In this document: positions 40,267-49,249 of the stretch, piece after piece
How positions within the stretch are numbered: position 1 is the first letter of the stretch
How the letters are laid out: the number at the start of each line of letters is the position of its first letter
DNA from: Bog-756 sp050014755
Lineage (GTDB): Bacteria > Actinomycetota > Acidimicrobiia > Acidimicrobiales > RAAP-2
Assembly: GCA_050014755.1 (NCBI GenBank)
Contig: JBEKCS010000012.1
Span: forward strand, 4,420 to 68,419
DNA: 64,000 bases
Reading direction: 5' to 3'
The notes under the pieces: model-generated
Database searches by the model: none
Seen by the model: only the letters and a program-made list of their open reading frames with translations
Told to the model about the DNA's origin: nothing
Made by a program: the position numbers and the translations under genes

Positions 40267-42291
40267 TCAACCCACGGATGCGGCCCTGTGCTGCTCCACC
40301 AGGTCGATCATGTCCTCCATCATCTGGCCCAGTTCGAAGTCCTTCGGCGTGTACACCCGGGCCACGCCCTTGCCCAACAGGACGACCTCGTCCTCGGGCG
40401 GGATGATCCCGCCCACCACGACCGGTGCGTCGACCCCCGCGGCCCGCAGTCGTTCGACGACCTCGGGCACCAGTTCCATGTGGCTGCCCGACAGGATGGA
40501 GATTCCCACGATGTCGACGTCCTCGTCCCGTGCGGCTGCCGCGATCTCGGCCGGGGACAGTCGGATTCCCTGGTAGACGACCTCGAAGCCGGCGTCACGG
40601 GCAGCCACCGCGATCTGCTCGGCACCGTTCGAGTGACCGTCCAGCCCGGGCTTGGCCACGAGCAGCCGGGGCGGTCCGCCGGCCCGCTCGGCCAGTGCCT
40701 TCGAGCGGGCGAGCACGGCCCGGAACTCGGCTCCGCGGTGGCCCACCCCCCCGCTGACCCCGGTCGGGGCCCGGTACTCGCCGAACACCTGACGGAGCGC
40801 GTTGGCCCACTCGCCGGTGGTGCCGCCGGCGTGGGCCAGGGCGATGGTGGCCGGCATCACGTTGTCGGTCCCTTCGGCTGCCCGGCGCAGGTCGTCGAGG
40901 GCGCGGGTGACGGCGGCGTTGTCGCGGCCCGCCCGCCAGGCCTCGACGTCGGCCCGCAGCTGGGACTCGACGGCTGGATCGACCCGCATGATCGACCCGC
41001 CCTCGCCGCCGGCCGAGGCGAGAGGGGACTCGGCGGTCTCGGTGAAGCAGTTGACCCCGACGACCTTGAGCTCCCCCGTCTCGATGTGGCGGACCCGTTC
41101 GGCCTGGCTCCCGACCAGGCGCGACTTGAGCTCGTCGATGGCCTCGAAGGCGCCGCCCAGTGCCAGCACGTCCTCGAGCTCGGCCCACGACGCCTCGGCC
41201 ACCTCGGCCGTCTTCTTCTCGACGACGACCGAACCGTCGAAGATGTCGCCGTACTCGAGCAGGTCGGACTCGAATGCCAGGACCTGCTGGATCCGCAGCG
41301 ACCATTGCTGGTCCCACGGCCGGGGGAGGCCCAGGGCCTCGTTCCACGCCGGGAGCTGCAGCGCCCGGGCCCGGGCCTTCTTGGACAGGGTCACCCCCAG
41401 GGCCTCCAGCACGATGCGTTGCACGTTGTTCTCCGGCTGGGCCTCGGTGAGCCCGAGCGAGTTGACCTGGACGCCGTAGCGCATGCGTCGCAGCTTCGGG
41501 TCGGTGACGCCGTAGCGCTCGGCGCACACCCGGTCCCACAGCTCGGTGAACGCCCGCATCTTGCAGGTCTCCTCGACGAAGCGCACCCCGGCATTGACGA
41601 AGAAGGAGATCCGACCGACCACGTCGGGGAACTCGTCGTCGGGGATCTGCCCGGAGTCGCGGACGGCGTCGAGGACGCCGATGGCCGTGGCCAGCGCGTA
41701 GGCCACTTCCTGGTGCGGCCTGGCGCCGGCCTCCTGCAGGTGGTAGCTGCAGACGTTGATCGGGTTCCACTTGGGGACGTTGCGCACTGTGTAGGCGATG
41801 GTGTCCACGGTGAGGCGCCTGCTCGGGACGGGCGGGAAGATGAACGTCCCCCGGGACAGGTACTCCTTGACGATGTCGTTCTGGGTGGTGCCCGAGAGGA
41901 CCCGGGGGTCGACCCCACGGTTCTCGGCGTTGGCGATGTAGAGACCGAGGAGCCAGGCCGCGGTGGCGTTGATGGTCATCGACGTGTTCATGGACTCGAC
42001 GGGGATCTGGTCGAGCAGCTCGGCCATGTGGCCCAGATGGGCGACCGGGACACCGACCTTGCCCACCTCCCCCGAGGCGGCCGGGTCGTCGGGGTCGTAC
42101 CCGATCTGGGTGGGCAGGTCGAAGGCGATCGACAGCCCGGTCTGACCCTTGGCCAGGTTGGTCCGGTAGAGCTCGTTCGAGGCCTTGGCCGTGGAATGCC
42201 CCGAGTAGGTCCGCATGACCCAGGGCTTGTCCCGGGTCGGGACGGCCCCTGACGCGCCGTTGGCCTGCACTGGCTGGTCCGTGTCGCTCAT
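40267..42291 (-). CDS. ecm: ethylmalonyl-CoA mutase (B12-dependent)
   Basis: A 674-residue single-chain coenzyme-B12 mutase of the methylmalonyl-CoA mutase family. The barrel domain starts PWVMRTYSGHSTAKASNELYR and has FDLPTQIGYDPDD and MNTSMTINATAAWLLGLYI. The C-terminal cobalamin domain has the lower-ligand motif KPGLDGHSNGAEQIA, then GISILSGSH and VVVGGIIPPED. Length and the GLSIAFDLPTQIGYD segment fit the Ecm/MeaA group, not the two-subunit methylmalonyl-CoA mutase. It would convert (2R)-ethylmalonyl-CoA to methylsuccinyl-CoA after ccr and the epimerase. GAAGGC precedes the ATG directly. Confidence 0.88.
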   Translation of the reverse strand: MSDTDQPVQANGASGAVPTRDKPWVMRTYSGHSTAKASNELYRTNLAKGQTGLSIAFDLPTQIGYDPDDPAASGEVGKVGVPVAHLGHMAELLDQIPVESMNTSMTINATAAWLLGLYIANAENRGVDPRVLSGTTQNDIVKEYLSRGTFIFPPVPSRRLTVDTIAYTVRNVPKWNPINVCSYHLQEAGARPHQEVAYALATAIGVLDAVRDSGQIPDDEFPDVVGRISFFVNAGVRFVEETCKMRAFTELWDRVCAERYGVTDPKLRRMRYGVQVNSLGLTEAQPENNVQRIVLEALGVTLSKKARARALQLPAWNEALGLPRPWDQQWSLRIQQVLAFESDLLEYGDIFDGSVVVEKKTAEVAEASWAELEDVLALGGAFEAIDELKSRLVGSQAERVRHIETGELKVVGVNCFTETAESPLASAGGEGGSIMRVDPAVESQLRADVEAWRAGRDNAAVTRALDDLRRAAEGTDNVMPATIALAHAGGTTGEWANALRQVFGEYRAPTGVSGGVGHRGAEFRAVLARSKALAERAGGPPRLLVAKPGLDGHSNGAEQIAVAARDAGFEVVYQGIRLSPAEIAAAARDEDVDIVGISILSGSHMELVPEVVERLRAAGVDAPVVVGGIIPPEDEVVLLGKGVARVYTPKDFELGQMMEDMIDLVEQHRAASVG

Positions 42292-42375
42292 GCCTTCATT
42301 GTGGCCCGAACGGGGTGCCGAGCGGTAGGTGGGGCGGGTCGCCCGGCCCCGCCCGGCCGGCGCGCGGTCGTCGTC

Positions 42376-43230
42376 CTACTTGCGGTAGTCGAGGAACCCC
42401 CGGCCGGACTTGCGTCCCAGCTGCTCGGCACTGACCATGCGGCGCAGGAGGGGCATGGCCGCGTAATTCGGGTCCTTGAACTCCTCGTACAGGGCGTCGA
42501 GGATGGCCAGCGAGGTGTCCAGCCCGACCAGGTCGAGGAGGGCGAACGGTCCCATCGGGAACCCGCATCCGCCCTTCATCGCCGTGTCGATGTCCTCGAC
42601 CGACGCCACGCCCTGCTCGCAGAGCCGGATGGCGTTGTTGAGGTACGGGAAGAGCAGCGCGTTGACGATGAACCCGGCCTGGTCCTTGACCTCGACCGGC
42701 GTCTTTCCACAGGCCTCGGCGAACTGGCGGGCGGCGGCGATGGTGTCGTCCGACGCGGTCAACGGACGGACCACCTCGACCAGCGCCATGACCGGGGCGG
42801 GGTTGAAGAAGTGGATGCCGCACACCTTGTCGGGGCGACCGGTCTTCATGGCCATCTCGATGACGGGCAGGGTCGAGGTGTTGGTCGCCAGGATGGCGTG
42901 GTCGTCGGTGATCCGGTCGAGGTCGCTGAACAGCTCCTTCTTGACCGACAGGTCCTCGACCACCGACTCGATCACCAGGTCGCACCCGGCCAGCGCGTCG
43001 AGCTCGGAGGTTCCGGTGACCCGGGACAGCGCCTGGTCACGCTCCTCCTCGGTCTTCTTGCCCTTCTCCACCTGGCGGTTGAGCGACTTCTCGAGTGCGG
43101 CCAGGGTGGCGTCGGCGGTCGACTGGCTCCGCGACCGGAGTACCACCTCGAACCCGCTGACAGCCGCCGTCTCGGCGATGCCCGAGCCCATGATTCCCGA
43201 ACCGACGATTCCTACGCGTGCAATTGACAT
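42376..43230 (-). CDS. hbd: 3-hydroxybutyryl-CoA dehydrogenase
   Basis: A 284-residue NAD-dependent enzyme interconverting acetoacetyl-CoA and 3-hydroxybutyryl-CoA. The Rossmann start is RVGIVGSGIMGSGIAETAA. The catalytic region is CGIHFFNPAPVMALVEVV (His) and the dimer domain has AGFIVNALLFPYLNNAIRL and GCGFPMGPFALLDLVGLD. The family C-terminus RKSGRGFLDYRK is intact. TAGCAT lies eight bases before the ATG and the intervening bases contain no ribosome binding site, so the message looks leaderless. It would follow thiolase in the ethylmalonyl-CoA pathway. Confidence 0.9.
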   Translation of the reverse strand: MSIARVGIVGSGIMGSGIAETAAVSGFEVVLRSRSQSTADATLAALEKSLNRQVEKGKKTEEERDQALSRVTGTSELDALAGCDLVIESVVEDLSVKKELFSDLDRITDDHAILATNTSTLPVIEMAMKTGRPDKVCGIHFFNPAPVMALVEVVRPLTASDDTIAAARQFAEACGKTPVEVKDQAGFIVNALLFPYLNNAIRLCEQGVASVEDIDTAMKGGCGFPMGPFALLDLVGLDTSLAILDALYEEFKDPNYAAMPLLRRMVSAEQLGRKSGRGFLDYRK

Positions 43231-43238
43231 AGGAGGGG

Positions 43239-43244
43239 ATGCTA
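43239..43244 (-). promoter_or_regulatory. leaderless-type -10 box of hbd
   Basis: TAGCAT on the minus strand, eight bases before the ATG at 43230. The bases between are pyrimidine-rich, so no ribosome binding site exists. Confidence 0.6.
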
Positions 43245-43315
43245 GCGGTGGCCCGGACAGGTCGCGGAATGCCGCGACGCTTGCCATCGGCCGGGGGCAC
43301 CGACACGATGGGGCG

Positions 43316-44584
43316 GTGCCCGACACCACCCCGACCGCCCCTACCACCTCTACCGCCCCCGACACCTCCGAGACGGAGGCCAGACGTTCCGGTCGATGGG
43401 CCGGAGGTGGCTGGCCCGGCGGACCCCGGGGTAGGTACGGGCTACGAGCCGTCTACAACCGCCGGCTCCGGGAGGCCGACGAGCGGTGGTCACTACCCGG
43501 CCGCCTGCTGGCGACCGTGCTGTCCCACCCCGAGACGGTGCTCACCCTCAGCGGTCGGCGGGCACCGGTCGAGCGCGACGGCCGCGTCCTCAACCGTGGT
43601 GTCCAGGCGCTGCTCGAGCTCGTCGCCGTGCTGGACCGGGCGACCAACCGGGGTGGCGGCACCCCCGACCCGGTCGAGACCCGGGACGTCTTCGCCGCCA
43701 CCACCCGGATGGTCATGCCGGCGCGGACCGACGTCCACGTGACGGGGCGGACCATCCCCGGATCCGACGGCGGCCCCGACCTCCCGGTGCGCATCTACCG
43801 GCGCTTCGGTGTGGGGATCGGTCGGCCGCAGAGGCGCCCCTCGGCCATCGCCTACTTCCACGGCGGAGGCTGGGTGGTCGGGAACCTCGACTCTCACGAC
43901 GCGTCGTGCCGCCTGGTGGCCGCGGTGACCGGGTGCGTGGTGGTCGCGGTCGACTACCGGCTGGCCCCCGAGCACCCGTTCCCGGCCGCGGTCGAGGACG
44001 CGCTGGCCGCCTACGCGTGGGTCCAGCGGAACCACGAGACCCTGGGCACGGCACCGGGCCGGGTCGGGGTCATGGGCGACAGCGCCGGAGGGAACCTGGC
44101 CGCCGTCGTGGCCCAGGAGACCCGCCCCGGGCAGCGGTCGGCCGCCGCCGACGTACCGCCGCCGGTGGCCCAGTGCCTCGTCTACCCGTCCGTGGACGCC
44201 CGGTTCGTGACCGAGTCGTACCGGGTGATGGGGGACGGATTCCTCCTCACCGGCGAGGGAATGGCCGCCTACCGGGCCCACTACGTACCCGACCCGGCCG
44301 ACTGGGAGACGCTGCGGGCGTCACCGATCCTCTGCGAGGACCTGGCCGGGGTCGCCCCGGCCGTGGTGGTGACCGCCGGCTTCGACCCGTTGCGGGACGA
44401 GGGTGACGGTTACGCCCGGGCCCTGGCCGCCGCGGGCGTCGAGGTCGAGCACCGCTGTTACGACGACATGGTCCACGGCTTCTTCGGCATGGGCGTGGTA
44501 CCCGACTGCCTGGCGCTGGCCACCGAGGTGTGCGCTGCCATGGGCTCGCTCATGCGACGGGTGGCCGTGTCCGCGGACGCCTGA
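43316..44584 (+). CDS. HSL-family alpha/beta hydrolase (esterase/lipase)
   Basis: A 422-residue esterase of the hormone-sensitive lipase group. The oxyanion motif is YFHGGGWVVGN, the nucleophile elbow is VGVMGDSAGGNLAAVVA, the Asp is in TAGFDPLRDEGDGYA, and the His is in DMVHGFFGMG. It also has the DYRLAPEHPFPAAVEDALAAYAWV segment. About 120 residues precede this core, longer than usual, beginning with a Thr/Pro-rich tail. The GTG at 43316 is the likely start. It is divergent from hbd. Confidence 0.85.
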   Translation: MPDTTPTAPTTSTAPDTSETEARRSGRWAGGGWPGGPRGRYGLRAVYNRRLREADERWSLPGRLLATVLSHPETVLTLSGRRAPVERDGRVLNRGVQALLELVAVLDRATNRGGGTPDPVETRDVFAATTRMVMPARTDVHVTGRTIPGSDGGPDLPVRIYRRFGVGIGRPQRRPSAIAYFHGGGWVVGNLDSHDASCRLVAAVTGCVVVAVDYRLAPEHPFPAAVEDALAAYAWVQRNHETLGTAPGRVGVMGDSAGGNLAAVVAQETRPGQRSAAADVPPPVAQCLVYPSVDARFVTESYRVMGDGFLLTGEGMAAYRAHYVPDPADWETLRASPILCEDLAGVAPAVVVTAGFDPLRDEGDGYARALAAAGVEVEHRCYDDMVHGFFGMGVVPDCLALATEVCAAMGSLMRRVAVSADA

Positions 44585-44603
44585 GCAGGGCCCGGCCGAC
44601 CTC

Positions 44604-44609
44604 TACACT
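44604..44609 (+). promoter_or_regulatory. leaderless-type -10 box of the S51 peptidase gene
   Basis: TACACT, six bases before the ATG at 44616. Confidence 0.55.
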
Positions 44610-44615
44610 CCGCAC

Positions 44616-45308
44616 ATGGACACGACCCCGGGAATCCTGGCCCTCGTCGGCGGTGGCGAATGGCAGGAGGGCTGCACCTTCGACGCCGACCTGCTCGCGG
44701 CTTCGGGGTCCGAGGAGGTACTGGTGCTGCCGACGGCCGCCGCCTACGAGCACCCCGAGCGCCTGGTGGCCCGGGCCGCTGCATGGTTCGAGCCGTTGGG
44801 CGGTCGGGTGGAGGGCCTGATGGTGCTCACCCGTTCCGACGCCGAGAACGACGGAGCCGCCGCCATCATGCGCCGGGCCCGCCTCGTCTATCTGGCCGGG
44901 AGCTCGCCGATGCACATCCGCAGTGTGCTGAAGCACTCCGGGGTGTGGGACGCGTTGGTGGCCGCGTGGAACGACGGCGCCGTGGTGGTCGGCTCGTCGG
45001 GGGCGGCCATGGCGCTGACCGACCCCATGGTCGACGCCCGGGGGGGAGGCCTCACCATCGGGCTCGGCCTGATCACCGGGGTGGCGGTGGTGCCCCACTT
45101 CGGCGACGACGCCGAGGACGAGCTCGGTCAGAAGATGCACCGGTCGGTGCTGCTGGCGCCGGCCGACACCCCGGTGGTCGGCATACCGGAGCGGACGGCG
45201 CTCATCCGCGACCCGCAGGGAAGTTGGCGCTCCGCTGGCTCCCGACCGGTCGCGGTGTTCCTCAACGGGGCAGCGGCCCCTGACGGGCTCGCCGCGCTTC
45301 CTGCCTGA
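44616..45308 (+). CDS. S51-family peptidase-like protein (cyanophycinase/dipeptidase E type)
   Basis: A 230-residue class-I-glutaminase-like fold. It begins with ILALVGGGEWQEGC. The nucleophile is in VVVGSSGAAMALTDPM (Ser in GSSGA), the usual S51 elbow. GVAVVPHFGDDAEDE contains the probable His, and VGIPERTALI the acid. Members cleave aspartyl peptides or cyanophycin fragments; the substrate here is unknown. TACACT lies six bases before the ATG, so the transcript is probably leaderless. Confidence 0.8.
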   Translation: MDTTPGILALVGGGEWQEGCTFDADLLAASGSEEVLVLPTAAAYEHPERLVARAAAWFEPLGGRVEGLMVLTRSDAENDGAAAIMRRARLVYLAGSSPMHIRSVLKHSGVWDALVAAWNDGAVVVGSSGAAMALTDPMVDARGGGLTIGLGLITGVAVVPHFGDDAEDELGQKMHRSVLLAPADTPVVGIPERTALIRDPQGSWRSAGSRPVAVFLNGAAAPDGLAALPA

Positions 45309-45335
45309 ACCGACCGGGTCGGACCGACCGGGTCG
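45308..45335. repeat. two tandem copies of a palindromic 14-mer between convergent genes
   Basis: ACCGACCGGGTCGG occurs at 45308-45321 and 45322-45335. Each copy contains CCGACC/GGTCGG self-complementary arms. It lies between convergent peptidase and cyclophilin genes, where a bidirectional hairpin terminator without a T-run is plausible. Confidence 0.6.
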
Positions 45336-45349
45336 GCCCCTCGATCAGG

Positions 45350-45904
45350 TCAGTCGCCCTCGGTGATGGCGACGGCCTCGATGACCACCTGTTCGGAGGG
45401 GGCTCCGGAGCGGCTGCCCACCGACTCGATGGCCTTGACCACGTCCAGTCCCTTGACCACCTTTCCGAACAGCGAGTAGTTCGGTGGCAGGCCGACGCCG
45501 TCGGGCCCGCTCACGATGAAGAACTGGCTGCCGTTGGTGTTGGGGCCGGCGTTGGCCATGGCGATCGAGCCGATCTCGTAGCGGCCGGGGGCCGGCAGCT
45601 CGTCCTCGAACTTGTAGCCGGGCCCGCCACGTCCGGAGCCCTCGGGGTCACCGCCCTGGCACATGAATCCGGGGATGATCCGGTGGAAGGTGACCCCGTC
45701 GTAGTAGTGCCACCGGGCCAGGAAGACGAAGTTGTTCACCGTCTTGGGGGCGGCGATCGGGTTGAGGGAGATGGTCAGCGCGCCCTTGTTGGTCAGCATC
45801 TCCGCTGTGTACGTCTTGGTCGGATCGATGATCATCGGTGGCGCGGCGTCGAAGCGCTGCGTCTTCGGGCTGGAGCCGTCTGCTGCGGGAATCTCGGGTG
45901 CCAT
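45350..45904 (-). CDS. peptidyl-prolyl cis-trans isomerase, cyclophilin type
   Basis: A 184-residue cytoplasmic cyclophilin. It has VNNFVFLARWHYYDGVTFHRIIPGFMCQGGDP, with the catalytic Arg in FHRIIPGF, then GSIAMANAGPNTNGSQFFIV and SLFGKVVKGLDVVKAIES. It helps protein folding. There is no signal peptide. AGGAG precedes the ATG with suitable spacing. A second cyclophilin with a membrane anchor is the next gene on the same strand. Confidence 0.92.
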   Translation of the reverse strand: MAPEIPAADGSSPKTQRFDAAPPMIIDPTKTYTAEMLTNKGALTISLNPIAAPKTVNNFVFLARWHYYDGVTFHRIIPGFMCQGGDPEGSGRGGPGYKFEDELPAPGRYEIGSIAMANAGPNTNGSQFFIVSGPDGVGLPPNYSLFGKVVKGLDVVKAIESVGSRSGAPSEQVVIEAVAITEGD

Positions 45905-45998
45905 GGATCTGCTCCTGGAGGTCGGGTGAGTCGCTGGTGAAGGTCGGTGCGGACTACGCCGATCGTACGGACCGTGCGGACGGCGCGTGGCGGTGGCG

Positions 45999-46817
45999 CT
46001 AGGACACGGTGACGGTGACCGACAGCATCCGGTGGATGACGTCCGGTGGCACGCCGTTGGCGTCGGGGTTGGCGTTGCCGTCGGCGTTGATCTTCTGGAC
46101 TACGTCCATCCCCGACGTGACCTGGCCGAACAGTGCGTACTGGGCCGGAAGGCTCTCGCCTTCGGGCCCGGCCACGATGAAGAATTGGTTGCTCGACGTG
46201 CCGGACGGGGCCTGCGCGGTCTTGGCCATGGCCAGCGATCCCAGGGGGTACTGGGGATTGGCGGTGGCGGGCACCTCGCCCTGAACGGTGTAGCCCACGG
46301 CACCGGACCCGGAGCCCGTGGGGTCGCCCGTCTGGTTCATGAAGCTCGGGATGACCCGTTGGAAGATGACGCAGTTGTAGTACTTCTGGTCGGCCAGGAA
46401 CACGAAATCGTTGACGGCGACCGGTGCGGTGCTGGCGTCCAGCGTGGCGACGATGGTCCCGACGTCGGTCTTGATCGTCGCGGTGTAGGTCTTCGACGGG
46501 TCGATCGTCATGGGCGGGGCCTTGAACTGCGGGTTCGGCAGTGCGGCCGACGGGCTGGACGGGCACCCCGCCGCCTTGGACGCGGCGTCGGCCTTGGCCT
46601 GGGCCGGCGACACGGTCGTGGTGGAGGTCGTCGTCGAGGCGGTGGTGGAACTGCCGTGGCGGCCGAAGATGAGGAGTGACAGCCCCACCACGATCACCAC
46701 GACGATACCGATGGTCACGTAGCGGCGGATACCTTTCCTGCGTTTGACCGCCTTCTGCTCAGCCTCGCGGCGAGCCTGTCGTCCGGCCTTCTGACGTTCG
46801 CGTTTCTCGGTTCCCAC
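45999..46817 (-). CDS. membrane-anchored cyclophilin-type peptidyl-prolyl isomerase
   Basis: A 272-residue protein. A Lys/Arg-rich N-terminus (KRERQKAGRQARREAEQKAVKRRK) precedes a membrane segment (YVTIGIVVVIVVGLSLLIFG), then a Thr/Ser-rich linker and an extracytoplasmic cyclophilin domain with VAVNDFVFLADQKYYNCVIFQRVIPSFM, GSLAMAKTA and SSNQFFIVAG. The catalytic Arg is in FQRVIPSF. It probably folds exported proteins. The GTG start is preceded by TACCCT at seven bases, so the transcript looks leaderless. It is divergent from the aspartokinase gene. Confidence 0.88.
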   Translation of the reverse strand: MGTEKRERQKAGRQARREAEQKAVKRRKGIRRYVTIGIVVVIVVGLSLLIFGRHGSSTTASTTTSTTTVSPAQAKADAASKAAGCPSSPSAALPNPQFKAPPMTIDPSKTYTATIKTDVGTIVATLDASTAPVAVNDFVFLADQKYYNCVIFQRVIPSFMNQTGDPTGSGSGAVGYTVQGEVPATANPQYPLGSLAMAKTAQAPSGTSSNQFFIVAGPEGESLPAQYALFGQVTSGMDVVQKINADGNANPDANGVPPDVIHRMLSVTVTVS

Positions 46818-46824
46818 GGCCTGC

Positions 46825-46830
46825 AGGGTA
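46825..46830 (-). promoter_or_regulatory. leaderless-type -10 box of the anchored cyclophilin gene
   Basis: TACCCT on the minus strand, seven bases before the GTG at 46817. Confidence 0.5.
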
Positions 46831-46897
46831 GCCGGTCCGAGCGGAGGGTCGACAGCAGCGACGGTGCCCGGCCGCCGGGTCCGGGCGCGACGGGTTG

Positions 46898-46903
46898 TAG
46901 CCT
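46898..46903 (+). promoter_or_regulatory. leaderless-type -10 box of lysC
   Basis: TAGCCT, eight bases before the ATG at 46912; divergent from the cyclophilin promoter. Confidence 0.55.
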
Positions 46904-46911
46904 GGTGCACC

Positions 46912-48123
46912 ATGTCTCTCGTGGTCCAGAAGTTCGGCGGCACGTCGGTCGCCGATGCCGATCGCATCCGTGCCGTGGCCGATCATGTGGCCCGGACCCG
47001 CAGGGCCGGCAACGATGTCGTGGTGGTGGTCAGCGCCATGGGCAAGACCACCGACCAGCTGGTCCGCCTGGCCGCGGACGTCAGCGCGGTCCAGCCGGAG
47101 CGGGAGATCGACATGCTCCTCACCGCGGGGGAACGCATCTCCATGGCCCTGTTGTGCATGGCCCTGGCCGATCTGGGGGTCGACGCCACCTCGTTCACCG
47201 GGAGCCAGGCCGGCATGATCACCGACACCGTCCACACCCGGGCCAAGATCCTGGAGGTGCGGGCCGACCGGCTCCGCGCCACCCTGGCCGCAGGAGGGGT
47301 GCCGGTGGTCGCCGGCTTCCAGGGCGTGTCGACCGACAACGAGGTGACCACGCTCGGGCGGGGCGGTTCGGACACCACAGCCGTCGCCCTGGCCGCCGCC
47401 CTCGGTGCCGACGCCTGCGAGATCTACACCGACGTCTCCGGCGTCTTCACCACCGACCCCCGCATCGTGCCCGAGGCCCGCAAGCTGGCCCGGGTCAGCT
47501 ACGACGAGATGCAGGAGATGGCCGCCACCGGCGGCCGGGTCCTCGCGCTCCGGTCGGTGGAGTTCGCCCGCAACCACAATGTCCCGCTCCACGTGCGCTC
47601 GAGTTTCACCTGGGAGCCGGGCACGTGGGTCGACAAGGAGGATCCGTCCATGGAGCAGGCAGTCGTCACCGCGGTGACCCACGATCTGTCCGAGGCGAAG
47701 GTGACCGTCACCGGTGTGCCCGACCGGCCCGGGGTGGCAGCCAGGCTGTTCCGGGGCCTGGCCGACAAGAACGTCAACGTGGACATGATCGTCCAGAACG
47801 TCTCGCTGCACGGGACGACGGACATCTCGTTCACCATCCCCGAGTCGGACCTGGCCGTGAGCACCGAAGTGTGCGAGGCGCTCGTGCCCGAGCTGGGGGC
47901 CACCGGGGTGATCAGCGACGGCGACGTGGCCCGGGTGTCGCTGATCGGCGTGGGCATGAAGACCCACCCCGGGGTCACGGCCCTCACCTTCGAGACACTC
48001 GCGGCCCATGGCATCAACATCGAGATGATCTCCACCTCGTCGATCCGCATCTCGTGCCTCATCCGCGCCGGGCAGGCCGAGGACGCGGTGCGGGCCCTGC
48101 ACGCCGCGTTCGAGCTGGCCTGA
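46912..48123 (+). CDS. lysC: aspartate kinase
   Basis: A 403-residue enzyme phosphorylating aspartate, first step towards lysine, threonine and methionine. It starts with VVQKFGGTSVADADRI and has GGVPVVAGFQGVSTDNEVTTLGRGGSD-type kinase segments. Two ACT domains follow (VTGVPDRPGVAARLFRGLA and GVTALTFETLAAHGINIEMI-like), which bind the feedback inhibitor. TAGCCT lies eight bases upstream of the ATG, so the message is probably leaderless. asd follows 60 bases on, the usual actinobacterial pair. Confidence 0.95.
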   Translation: MSLVVQKFGGTSVADADRIRAVADHVARTRRAGNDVVVVVSAMGKTTDQLVRLAADVSAVQPEREIDMLLTAGERISMALLCMALADLGVDATSFTGSQAGMITDTVHTRAKILEVRADRLRATLAAGGVPVVAGFQGVSTDNEVTTLGRGGSDTTAVALAAALGADACEIYTDVSGVFTTDPRIVPEARKLARVSYDEMQEMAATGGRVLALRSVEFARNHNVPLHVRSSFTWEPGTWVDKEDPSMEQAVVTAVTHDLSEAKVTVTGVPDRPGVAARLFRGLADKNVNVDMIVQNVSLHGTTDISFTIPESDLAVSTEVCEALVPELGATGVISDGDVARVSLIGVGMKTHPGVTALTFETLAAHGINIEMISTSSIRISCLIRAGQAEDAVRALHAAFELA

Positions 48124-48170
48124 CCCGGGCGGACGACCACCCGCCGCACAGGGCCTCCGGCAACCGCTCG

Positions 48171-48176
48171 TAGACT
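48171..48176 (+). promoter_or_regulatory. leaderless-type -10 box of asd
   Basis: TAGACT, seven bases before the ATG at 48184. Confidence 0.6.
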
Positions 48177-48183
48177 GGACACC

Positions 48184-49215
48184 ATGCGCATCGGAGTGGT
48201 CGGGGCAACCGGACAGGTCGGCACGGTCATGCAGACGGTCCTGGAGGAGCGCGGCTTCCCGGTCGACGAGTTGCGCCTGTTCGCCTCGGCCAGGTCGGCC
48301 GGTCGGAGCCTGGTCTTCCGTGGGGAGTCGATCGTGGTCGAGGACGCGTCGGCAGCCGACGTCTCGGGCCTGGACATCGCCCTCTTCTCGAGTGGTGCCA
48401 CCGCGTCGCGGGTGCTCGCCCCCCGGTTTGCCGAGGGCGGGGCCATCGTGATCGACAACTCGTCGGCGTGGAGGATGGACCCCGACGTCCCGCTGGTGGT
48501 CCCCGAGGTCAACGAGTCGGCGCTGGCCACCATCCCGAAGCGGATCGTGGCCAACCCCAACTGCACGACCATGGTGGGCATGCCGGTGCTGAAGCCGCTC
48601 CACGACGCCGCCGGCCTCGAGCGGCTGATCGTCTCGACCTACCAGGCGGTATCGGGCGCCGGGCTCGCCGGGGTGGCCGAACTCGACGCTCAGCTGCGGG
48701 CCACGGTCGATGCGGCCATCGGGCTCACCTTCGACGGATCGGCGGTGACCGGACCACCCGCCTCAATCTTCGCGGCCGCCATCGCCCACAACGTCCTCTC
48801 CATCGCCGGGACGCTGGTGGAGGACGGATCGGGGGAGACCAACGAGGAGCAGAAGTTCCGGGACGAGAGCCGCAAGATCCTCGACATCCCCGACCTGGCC
48901 GTCACCTGCACCTGCGTGCGGGTCCCGGTGTTCACCGGGCATTCGCTGTCCATCGTGGCCGAGTTCGCCCGCCCTCTCCCCCCGGCCGAGGCCACGGCAC
49001 TGCTGGCCGGGGCGCCGGGCGTCGAGCTCTCGGACCTCCCCACGCCGCTCGGTGCGGCGGGCATCGATCCGTCGCTGGTCGGGCGGATCCGGGCGGCCGA
49101 GGGCGGCACCAACGGGTTGGCGCTCTTCGTCAGCGGCGACAACCTGCGCAAGGGTGCGGCGCTCAACGCGGTGCAGATCGCCGAGTCGCTGGTGCGGCTG
49201 GGCGTCGTGGGCTGA
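48184..49215 (+). CDS. asd: aspartate-semialdehyde dehydrogenase
   Basis: A 343-residue NADPH-dependent enzyme that reduces aspartyl phosphate. The Rossmann start is RIGVVGATGQVGTVM, the catalytic Cys is in ANPNCTTMVGMPVL, and the catalytic His is in VPVFTGHSLSIVAEF. TAGACT lies seven bases before the ATG, suggesting its own leaderless promoter although lysC is only 60 bases upstream. Confidence 0.96.
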   Translation: MRIGVVGATGQVGTVMQTVLEERGFPVDELRLFASARSAGRSLVFRGESIVVEDASAADVSGLDIALFSSGATASRVLAPRFAEGGAIVIDNSSAWRMDPDVPLVVPEVNESALATIPKRIVANPNCTTMVGMPVLKPLHDAAGLERLIVSTYQAVSGAGLAGVAELDAQLRATVDAAIGLTFDGSAVTGPPASIFAAAIAHNVLSIAGTLVEDGSGETNEEQKFRDESRKILDIPDLAVTCTCVRVPVFTGHSLSIVAEFARPLPPAEATALLAGAPGVELSDLPTPLGAAGIDPSLVGRIRAAEGGTNGLALFVSGDNLRKGAALNAVQIAESLVRLGVVG

Positions 49216-49249
49216 CCGCGAGTAGCGGACCGCCCGGCCGGGCCCGACG

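Noticed and set aside
40228..42252. 674-codon plus-strand frame opposite the mutase gene
   Set aside because: Shadow of ecm; no domain pattern, no ribosome binding site, and the minus strand codes a complete enzyme.
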